Below, one piece after another: positions 1 through 5,983 of a stretch of 22,642 bases of DNA. Below the pieces are notes generated by a model. It was not told the origin of the DNA. It saw only the letters and a program-made list of their open reading frames with translations, and searched no databases. Origin of the DNA: DAOTXN01 sp034435435. GTDB taxonomy: Bacteria; Chloroflexota; Anaerolineae; S140-20. Made by a program: the position numbers and the translations under genes. How positions within the stretch are numbered: position 1 is the stretch's first letter; every line of letters starts with the position of its first letter. The stretch lies in contig DAOTXN010000140.1 in assembly GCA_034435435.1 (NCBI GenBank), positions 1 to 22,642 on the forward strand, in the 5' to 3' direction.

Positions 1-28
1 TGGTTCCCAGTCAAAAGCGGAGCGGACG

Positions 29-80
29 CCCCGATTGATCGGGGTTTTCCCGGCTGAAGCCGGGCTTCCAGCCCCGTTTT
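29..80 (+). terminator. Tandem hairpin terminators
   Basis: The first hairpin pairs CCCCGAT (29-35) with ATCGGGG (38-44) and is followed by TTTT (45-48). A second hairpin, CCCGGC/GCCGGG (49-64, loop TGAA), shares its GGG with a third, GGGCT/AGCCC (62-74), and TTTT follows at 77-80. The arrangement suggests two successive intrinsic terminators for a plus-strand gene upstream of the window. Such hairpins can also be dispersed repeats, and I cannot tell which from one copy. Confidence 0.55.
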
Positions 81-265
81 GTGCTGAGAACCATTGAGGA
101 GTGCTCACCCTTCAACTCATTTGAAACACACCCCCATCATTTCAGCGCATTCAGGCCATCCGAAAATTCTTACACTGTTCTAACAACGTTGATACGTCAT
201 TTTCACGTTTGTGTGCTAAAAAGAAATCGCTTCAACAATCTATAACCATGTCGCAGGACCGAGGG
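81..265. other. Leader region upstream of the nucleotidyltransferase-like gene
   Basis: No gene is visible here. A TTGATA (189-194) and a TACACT (171-176) are weak promoter-like hexamers, but neither has a well-spaced partner. The reading frame of the next gene is open from 209, with ATG codons at 209 and 248 as alternative starts. Confidence 0.3.
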
Positions 266-1054
266 ATGAAAGCACTGATCTTTACCGATGATGTGCGCTC
301 TCACCCGTCATCAATTGAACATTTCCCGCCGCTGTTGTCTGTCGGGGGTACGCCGTTGATTGAGCACACAGTGATGCTGCTTCAAAAGCATGGTGTGACC
401 GACATCGCTATTGGTGCGGAGTGTAGACCATGGGCCATCGTCAAACATTTGGGATACGGCCGGCGCTGGGGCGTGCGTATTCACTACTCGGTCGAAGAAC
501 CTTTCTTGGGATCCGCCGGAGCCGCCAAACGCCTGGAGTGGTTTCTGGATGAAAGCTTTGTCGTTCTCAATGGACACGCATACACCGATGTGAACTTGAC
601 TGCTTTGTTTTCCGTTCACAACCGAGCCAACACACTGGTCACACTAGCTCTACACGCAGCGACCAACACAGGTCACTGTGATCTGGCCCAACTGGACGAC
701 CGGGGCCAGGTGTGCCGCTTTCTGGAACCATCGCCCGCGCCCGACGGCGCGCGAGTGGCGCGTCCGGGCGCGATGGTGATCGAACCCGCCATCCTGGCAG
801 CGTTGCCGGCCAACCTGCGCCTAGATTTTTTGTGCGACGTGTTTCCGCGAATGTTGACCACAAATCAAAGCATCACAGGATTTGAAACGGCAGCACATTG
901 GATAGACCTTCGCTCACCCCAAGGCTACCAGGAAGCGCAGCACCTCGTAACCCAACAGCCGAGCGGCCCAATACCAGCCGTGCCATCCGGTTCGATCATC
1001 GCCCCGACTGCGAATAACATGCTTCGCCATTTTGTGGCAACCCTCTTGGACTAA
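266..1054 (+). CDS. Nucleotidyltransferase-fold protein (NDP-sugar pyrophosphorylase-like), probably catalytically impaired
   Basis: The fold is recognisable from MKALIF at the N-terminus, PPLLSVGGTPLIEH (residues 21-34), the EEPFLGSAGAAKR stretch (77-89) and NGHAYTD (102-108). These match the order of blocks in sugar-1-phosphate nucleotidyltransferases. In active members the N-terminal loop reads GxGTRLxPLT...PK and the metal-binding block reads NGD. Here the loop is TDDVRSHPSSIEHFPP, with no glycine pair and no lysine, and NGD has become NGH. Family knowledge therefore predicts loss of nucleotide transfer, leaving perhaps sugar-nucleotide binding or a regulatory role. I chose the ATG at 266 because MKAL is the family's usual first strand and AGGA lies 7 nt upstream. 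ATG 248 or 209 would add 6 or 19 residues without family similarity. The length of 262 residues fits a catalytic domain without the C-terminal beta-helix. It sits upstream of two envelope genes but has no clear operon link to them. Confidence 0.75.
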   Translation: MKALIFTDDVRSHPSSIEHFPPLLSVGGTPLIEHTVMLLQKHGVTDIAIGAECRPWAIVKHLGYGRRWGVRIHYSVEEPFLGSAGAAKRLEWFLDESFVVLNGHAYTDVNLTALFSVHNRANTLVTLALHAATNTGHCDLAQLDDRGQVCRFLEPSPAPDGARVARPGAMVIEPAILAALPANLRLDFLCDVFPRMLTTNQSITGFETAAHWIDLRSPQGYQEAQHLVTQQPSGPIPAVPSGSIIAPTANNMLRHFVATLLD

Positions 1055-1084
1055 AAGGTTCTCTGAGGTTGATGCAAGCGCGCC

Positions 1085-1121
1085 CCACCGACCTGCACGT
1101 AAAGCCAGTCGGTGGTATAAT
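1085..1121 (+). promoter_or_regulatory. Promoter with flanking inverted repeat
   Basis: A consensus -10 TATAAT lies at 1116-1121. Directly before it is GTCGGTGG (1108-1115), the exact complement of CCACCGAC at 1085-1092. The hexamer at -35 spacing (CTGCAC, 1093-1098) is poor. The 8-bp inverted repeat brackets the -35 region and could be an operator or a hairpin. It precedes the secreted zinc-ribbon protein gene, whose ATG is at 1178. Confidence 0.5.
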
Positions 1122-1177
1122 GCGTACTGACCGGGCTTGAATCCGCTACATAGGGCGCTTGCGAACGGAGGAGACCT

Positions 1178-2101
1178 ATGCGGGCCAGTCAATGGAGTAT
1201 TTGTATCGCAGTGTTCGTGTTTGTCACGGTACTGAACGCGCCACACCCAGCCGTTGCGCAAACCTCTCTGGAGCTGGAACAACTCCAAGTAGACCTTTGG
1301 CCGGAATACGACCAGCCGGAGATGCTCGTCATCTACCGGGGTCGCCTGCCGGCCACAGCCCCTCTACCTGCTAGTGTGACGCTGCGCATCCCGGCGCGGG
1401 TCGGCGAGCCAAACGCGGTGGCCTACGACGATGGAAGTGGGGCGCTGCTCAACGCTACCTACTCCACCTCTCAAGCAGGAGACTGGCTGGCGGTCACCCT
1501 GGAGACGCCCCAGCCCATCTTTCACCTGGAATTTTACGACCCGCTTGAACGCGACGGCGAGCAGCGCAGCTACACGTTCGTTTGGCCCGGCGATTATGCC
1601 GTCGGCGAGTTTCGAGTGCTGCTACTCCCCCCGGCTGGCGCCACCCAGGTGCAAACCGATCCTTTGCTCACGCCGATCCAGCCAGAAGAGGGCGCGCTGC
1701 GCTATGGAGCCGCGCTGGGTCCGTTCGCCGCCGGGCAAGAGACCCAAGTCGCGGTGAGCTATCGCGTCGGGACGGTGATTCACGGCGAGACCGTGACCCT
1801 GATCGATAACTCGCAACGGGCGCAGAAAAACAACAATTCCACTTTGATCATCGGCGGCGTTGTGGTGACTGCACTGCTATCAGCTATCACCGGGGTGGTA
1901 TGGTATACTCGCAGAACAAAGCTCACGTTGACCGAAGCGCCGCCGCAGCGACAGCGCCCCCATCGTACCCGCTCCGAACGCCGCAGCGCCGCGCCAAAGA
2001 CACAGCCCTCGTCTCAAGGGATCGGGTTTTGCACCAACTGCGGTCACGCGCTGAATGTTGACGATCGGTTCTGCGCCCGTTGCGGCAAACCGACCAAGTA
2101 A
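1178..2101 (+). CDS. Secreted single-pass membrane protein with C-terminal cytoplasmic zinc ribbon
   Basis: I do not recognise the family of the main domain. A signal peptide covers residues 1-27 (hydrophobic core ICIAVFVFVTVL, AVA before the likely cut). An extracellular region of about 190 residues, rich in beta-type sequence, follows. A membrane helix lies at about 222-243, then a strongly basic linker (RRTK at 245-248, later RTRSERR), then a zinc ribbon with C285, C288, C299 and C302 (CxxC-x10-CxxC). The order implies that the N-terminal domain is outside and the ribbon inside. GGAGGAG lies just upstream of the ATG. The lipoprotein gene follows after 18 nt, so the two are probably co-transcribed and may act together at the membrane. 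Function is unknown. Zinc ribbons of this type usually serve protein or nucleic-acid contacts, so an outside-to-inside link is possible but is inference. Confidence 0.8.
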   Translation: MRASQWSICIAVFVFVTVLNAPHPAVAQTSLELEQLQVDLWPEYDQPEMLVIYRGRLPATAPLPASVTLRIPARVGEPNAVAYDDGSGALLNATYSTSQAGDWLAVTLETPQPIFHLEFYDPLERDGEQRSYTFVWPGDYAVGEFRVLLLPPAGATQVQTDPLLTPIQPEEGALRYGAALGPFAAGQETQVAVSYRVGTVIHGETVTLIDNSQRAQKNNNSTLIIGGVVVTALLSAITGVVWYTRRTKLTLTEAPPQRQRPHRTRSERRSAAPKTQPSSQGIGFCTNCGHALNVDDRFCARCGKPTK

Positions 2102-2119
2102 CTTTTTGCCAGAGGACAA

Positions 2120-2836
2120 ATGATGAGCCATCGCCCGCGAATCTGGTTTTCGCTACTGGTATGGAGCGCCGCGCTTACCCTGGTAGCGTGTCAAACCAAA
2201 ACCGTCGAGGTCACGCGCATCAAAATCATGGAACGGCGTGTGATCGAACGGATCATCGTCACCGTAGAAGTGACCCGTCTCCCCAGGGCCACGGCCACTC
2301 CCAGACCCACGCCCAACGATATTTTTCCATCTGACGCCGATGCCACACCCTCGGTTCCCGTTACGCCTTTGTCACCCACAGCCACAGCGACCCCGACTCA
2401 ACCCCGACCCACCCCGGCGGCCACGGCTACCCCCCGCTCGTCGGCCCGCCAGGTCGGCGAAAATCTGTTAGCCGTGTTGCGTGACACTGAGCAGACTTTG
2501 CTCACATTGGTTCAAGCGCTCAACTCCGATCCGCTGCCCGGCACAGGTATCGTCTCGTTGTATGACGCGCTACGCGCCAAACCTGTACTCTCGATTCCCG
2601 ACAATGAAGCCACGCTGCAATCTATTCACATGCGCTATCGCCAACAAATCGACGCCACACTGGGGCAAGGAACCGATTTGTACAACCACCTGGCGAGTCT
2701 CCAATCGGGCCAGGTCGCCCGGACAACCGTCAGCCCAACCCATCTGGGGCTGGCGGTGGACGCAGCCTCGGCGGGCACCAGCGCCGTCCAGGCGTTGATC
2801 CGAGAGTTGGAGGGCTATCTCGCTACACTGCCATAA
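2120..2836 (+). CDS. Thr/Pro-rich lipoprotein of unknown function
   Basis: The N-terminus carries a short basic stretch, a hydrophobic core and the lipobox LVAC with cysteine at residue 24, so the product should be lipid-anchored outside the cytoplasmic membrane. Residues of about 27-55 are unusually rich in Val, Ile, Thr and Arg (VEVTRIKIMERRVIERIIV). About 55-110 is a Thr/Pro/Ala low-complexity linker typical of surface proteins. The remaining roughly 125 residues look mainly helical. No enzymatic motif is seen. AGAGGA precedes two consecutive ATG codons (2120 and 2123), and the second has the better spacing. It follows the zinc-ribbon membrane protein by 18 nt and faces the dehydratase gene across a 66-nt gap in which I see no clear terminator. 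Confidence 0.75.
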   Translation: MMSHRPRIWFSLLVWSAALTLVACQTKTVEVTRIKIMERRVIERIIVTVEVTRLPRATATPRPTPNDIFPSDADATPSVPVTPLSPTATATPTQPRPTPAATATPRSSARQVGENLLAVLRDTEQTLLTLVQALNSDPLPGTGIVSLYDALRAKPVLSIPDNEATLQSIHMRYRQQIDATLGQGTDLYNHLASLQSGQVARTTVSPTHLGLAVDAASAGTSAVQALIRELEGYLATLP

Positions 2837-2902
2837 GCAAGCAGTTACCGCTTTGTGACGCGCCGGCATCGGTCAGTACCTCTCGCGTTTTGGGTTGGGT
2901 GG

Positions 2903-3874
2903 TTATGGCTTTCCCTGCACAATATCGAGGAGTAGCGGGATTTTCACATTCCCTCCACTGACCACGACGGCGACCGTTTGGTCCCCCACCGCTACCTTGC
3001 CGTGCAGCAGCGCGGCGATCCCCACCGCGCCGCCCCCCTCGACGACCAGTCGGTGCTCGGTCAGCGCCCAGGCCATCGCCGCCGCGATCTCGGCCTCCGA
3101 CACCAGCGCCGTTTCGTTCACCAGGCGCTGCACCAGGCCAAAGGTGAAGCGGTTGTCCAGGTAAATCCCCCCGGCCAGGGCGTCGGCCAGCGTCTCCCGC
3201 TCACCCATTTCGATGGGGTGGCCCGCCTGCAGGCTGTGTACCATCACCGGGGCGCGCGCCATCGAAACGCCGATGATGCGCACGTCCGGGTTGGCTGCCT
3301 TGAGCGCCAGCCCGATGCCCGAAAGCAACCCACCGCCGGAGAGCGGGATCACCGCCGTGTCGATGTGCGGCAGGTCTTCCAGCAATTCCAGGCCGATGGT
3401 CCCCTGCCCGGTGATGACCAGCGGGTCGTCAAAGGCGTCCACCCAGGTCAAGCCCTGCGTTTCACGCAGGCGTTGCGCGTGAGCCGCCGCTTCGTCGTAA
3501 CTGTCGCCGTGGACTACCACTTGTGCGCCCAACTGCTGCATGGCCTCGATCTTGTTGTCGGGCACTGCCCGCGACAGGCAGATCACCGCCTGCACACCCA
3601 GGCGCCGGGCTACGTGGGCCACCGCCCGCCCGTGGTTGCCCGTCGAGACGGCAATGACGCCGCGCCGCTGCGCCTCCGGCGGGAGGCTGAGAATCTTGTT
3701 CGCCGCCCCGCGCAGCTTGAACGAGCCGGTCTCTTGCCAGTTCTCCAGCTTGAGATGCACCGCCGCGCCGGTCCGTGCAGATAAATCGCGCGATTCGATC
3801 AGCGGCGTGCGCCGCACCAGCGAAGCAATCCGCTGTCGGGCCAGATAAATATCGCGCAAGGTTGGCTCGCTCAC
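2903..3874 (-). CDS. PLP-dependent threonine/serine dehydratase
   Basis: This is a fold-type II PLP enzyme that deaminates a hydroxy-amino acid to a 2-oxo acid, most likely threonine to 2-oxobutyrate or serine to pyruvate. Visible motifs are GSFKLRGA with the Schiff-base lysine K53, STGNHG (77-82) binding the substrate carboxylate, and SGGGL (179-183) binding the PLP phosphate. At 323 residues it has the catalytic domain only, without the ACT-like regulatory domain of biosynthetic IlvA, as in catabolic TdcB-type enzymes. Its overall sequence also recalls EutB-type hydroxyectoine-utilisation dehydratases, but no ectoine genes are nearby, so substrate stays open. The start is GTG with AAGGAG 6 nt upstream. 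It lies downstream of the RACE gene on the same strand, separated by a heptamer-repeat hairpin. Confidence 0.9.
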   Translation of the reverse strand: MSEPTLRDIYLARQRIASLVRRTPLIESRDLSARTGAAVHLKLENWQETGSFKLRGAANKILSLPPEAQRRGVIAVSTGNHGRAVAHVARRLGVQAVICLSRAVPDNKIEAMQQLGAQVVVHGDSYDEAAAHAQRLRETQGLTWVDAFDDPLVITGQGTIGLELLEDLPHIDTAVIPLSGGGLLSGIGLALKAANPDVRIIGVSMARAPVMVHSLQAGHPIEMGERETLADALAGGIYLDNRFTFGLVQRLVNETALVSEAEIAAAMAWALTEHRLVVEGGGAVGIAALLHGKVAVGDQTVAVVVSGGNVKIPLLLDIVQGKP

Positions 3875-3893
3875 TCCTCACTCCTTTGAGGGA

Positions 3894-3945
3894 GGACGAA
3901 GGACGAACGACGAATATCCGTCCTTCGTCTTTCGTCCTTCGTCTC
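3894..3945. repeat. Heptamer-repeat inverted array (copy 1)
   Basis: Three 7-nt units of the form GGACGAA (3894-3914) are followed, after TATCC, by three units GTCYTTC (3920-3940). The two halves are complementary: 3895-3914 pairs with 3924-3943 at 19 of 20 positions around a 9-nt loop. The array fills most of the 71-nt gap between the RACE stop codon and the dehydratase start. On the minus-strand transcript it would form a long hairpin within a two-gene operon. Confidence 0.85.
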
Positions 3946-5763
3946 TTACAAGCTCATCGCCCTGGCGAACTCGTTGGCAAAACCAGCATAGTTGGTCAAC
4001 TCCAAATATTCTACCCGCTCGGCCAACGCAGCCGCCTCGGCCCGCTGCGCCGCCGACAGCAGCGCCCGCTTGGCCCCGATCCCGGCGGCGTTGCCCACCT
4101 GGTGAAAGCGCTCCAGGGGAATGTCGGGGAACATCCCAATCATCACGGCGCTGTGCACATCAATGTAGGTACCGAAGGCCCCGGCGATGATAAACTCGTC
4201 AATGTCGGCGGCGCTCAGACCCACCTGCCCCAGCAAAATCTCGATCCCGGCCCGCATTGCGCCTTTGGACAATTGAATCTCACTCACATCTTTGCGACTG
4301 AGGGCCACGTCGCGCCCGTGGCGGGTGGCCGGGGCCGGAGCCAGGATCACCTCGGGGCCATTGTCGCGCTCGCGCACCAGAGGATGAGCGCGGTCCATGC
4401 TCCCGCGCCGGTCGAGCGCGCCGGCCAACTTGAGCTGGGCGATGGCGTCCAGGATACCTGAGCCGCATATCCCCACCGCCGGCTCGTTGTTGATGGTCTG
4501 GTATTCGATCTTGCCATCGCGGATGCGCACACGCTCGATGGCCCCGTTGGCGGCCCGCATACCATCCCGGATGTGCGCGCCCTCGAAGGCCGGGCCGGAG
4601 GCCGTAGAGCAGGCCATCATGCGCCCGTTGGCCATCAAGGTGATTTCGGTATTCGTGCCGATGTCCAGGCTGACGACGACGCCCGTTTTCAAGTGCGTGC
4701 CCGTCGCCAGCAGCATGGCCACGTGGTCGGCGCCGACGAATCCGGCGATGTTGGGCAGCACATGCACCACCGCGCCGGGCGCGAACTCCAGCCCCACGAC
4801 GGCGGCGCGCACGTCCAACGGCGCAGTGACGGCGGCCACGTAGGGCGCCAGCCCCAGTTGCTTCACCGGCAAGCCAAGGAACAGGTGATGCATGGCCGTG
4901 TTGCCCACGACCACCGCTTCGACGATGTCCAGGCGCGACTCACCTCGCAGGTGCGTCGCGCCTATCAGGTCTTGCGCCATGTCGTTCAGCGCCTCCACGA
5001 TGGCCGTTTGCAGCGTGCGCAGACCGTGCGCGTGCTCCATTGTGTAGGCGATGCGGGCCATCACGTCTTCGCCGTAGGCGATTTGCGGGTTCATCACGCC
5101 GCGCAGGGCCAGTGTGTCGCCGCTGACCAGGTCCACCAGGTACCCGGCCACTTTGGTCGTGCCGATGTCCACGGCCAGGCCGAGCAGCGGCGTATCGGGC
5201 GGCGCGATGTGGATCACTTCATCGCCGCGCAATCCCACGCGCACGCGCCAGCCGTTGTCGCGCAGCAAGGTGGGCAATGCCTCGAGGACATGCAGCGGAC
5301 GGCGTTGTGGACGCGGCGCGCCCGCCTCGACGAGCGCGTCGCACAGCCGCTCCCAGTCGGCGCGCAGGTCGGTCTGGGTGGCGGGCGGCAACATCAGGTC
5401 GTAGGCGCGCACCGCCGGAGCCAGCTCGATGGGCCGCTCTTCGCCTTCGACCTGCGTGCGCTGCGGAGCGGTGAGCGATTCGGGCGGCACGTCCACCCGC
5501 GTCGAAGCGTATAGCTCGACCTGGCAGGCCAGGCGCAGGCCCTCGGCCAGGTCGTCGGCGTCCAGCTCGCTCTGCTCGATCAGGTTGGGCAGGCCGACGG
5601 GCGCGTCGGGGGCGAGACGGACCAGGCATGTGCCGCAACTGCCGCCGCCGCCGCACACCGCCGACAGGCCCACCCCGGCAGCCTGGGCCGCTTCGAGCAC
5701 CGTCGCGCCCGGCTCGACTTGCACGCGCCGCCCGACGGGTTGAAAATCAACTTCGATAGGCAT
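3946..5763 (-). CDS. RACE-type protein: [2Fe-2S] ferredoxin domain plus ASKHA ATPase (DUF4445 family)
   Basis: The N-terminal 95 residues are a plant-type ferredoxin domain with cysteines 37, 43, 46 and 80 (CGGGGSCGTC then LAC). From about residue 195 an actin/Hsp70-like ATPase fold carries LAVDIGTTKVAG (196-207), VVVSLDIGTNTEITL (362-376), CGSGILDA (433-440) and a late IIAGAFGTYID motif. This architecture and the length of 605 residues match reductive activators of corrinoid-dependent enzymes (the RamA/DUF4445 group). Those use ATP to drive one-electron reduction of inactive Co(II) to Co(I) in methyltransferase corrinoid proteins. No corrinoid protein or methyltransferase is in the window, so its client is elsewhere or unknown. 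AAAGGA lies upstream of the ATG. The dehydratase gene follows on the same strand. Confidence 0.92.
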   Translation of the reverse strand: MPIEVDFQPVGRRVQVEPGATVLEAAQAAGVGLSAVCGGGGSCGTCLVRLAPDAPVGLPNLIEQSELDADDLAEGLRLACQVELYASTRVDVPPESLTAPQRTQVEGEERPIELAPAVRAYDLMLPPATQTDLRADWERLCDALVEAGAPRPQRRPLHVLEALPTLLRDNGWRVRVGLRGDEVIHIAPPDTPLLGLAVDIGTTKVAGYLVDLVSGDTLALRGVMNPQIAYGEDVMARIAYTMEHAHGLRTLQTAIVEALNDMAQDLIGATHLRGESRLDIVEAVVVGNTAMHHLFLGLPVKQLGLAPYVAAVTAPLDVRAAVVGLEFAPGAVVHVLPNIAGFVGADHVAMLLATGTHLKTGVVVSLDIGTNTEITLMANGRMMACSTASGPAFEGAHIRDGMRAANGAIERVRIRDGKIEYQTINNEPAVGICGSGILDAIAQLKLAGALDRRGSMDRAHPLVRERDNGPEVILAPAPATRHGRDVALSRKDVSEIQLSKGAMRAGIEILLGQVGLSAADIDEFIIAGAFGTYIDVHSAVMIGMFPDIPLERFHQVGNAAGIGAKRALLSAAQRAEAAALAERVEYLELTNYAGFANEFARAMSL

Positions 5764-5983
5764 GGGTTGAACGTTCCTTTCTTGGGTTTGACCGGGGCTA
5801 TTCTACCGCACATGGGGCGGTCGCGCCATGTGTTGAAATGACGAACCGCGTCAAATGTCACGACGACTGACACTGGATGCACCAAAGAACACTCAAGAAA
5901 ATGAGCTCACCGACCGATAATAAGATACAAACGCTGACACTCTGCACACTGCCTTTCGCATCAAACAAAGGAGATGCATTGAA
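5764..5983. promoter_or_regulatory. Divergent intergenic region with a TGACG inverted repeat
   Basis: This 220-nt region separates the minus-strand RACE gene from the plus-strand VWA/FHA gene and should hold both promoters. TGACG (5839-5843) and CGTCA (5849-5853) form a 5-bp inverted repeat with a 5-nt spacer, a plausible operator. TAGAAT read on the minus strand near 5807 could be the RACE -10. I see no convincing -35/-10 pair for either gene. AAAGGAG near 5968 is the ribosome-binding site of the downstream gene. Confidence 0.35.

Noticed and set aside
3894..3945. CRISPR array
   Set aside because: The units are only 7 nt long with no spacers, and no cas gene is present.
4573..5514. Long plus-strand open frame of 313 codons opposite the RACE gene
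   Set aside because: It is antisense to a clearly conserved coding gene, has His/Arg/Gln-rich shadow composition and no recognisable motif.
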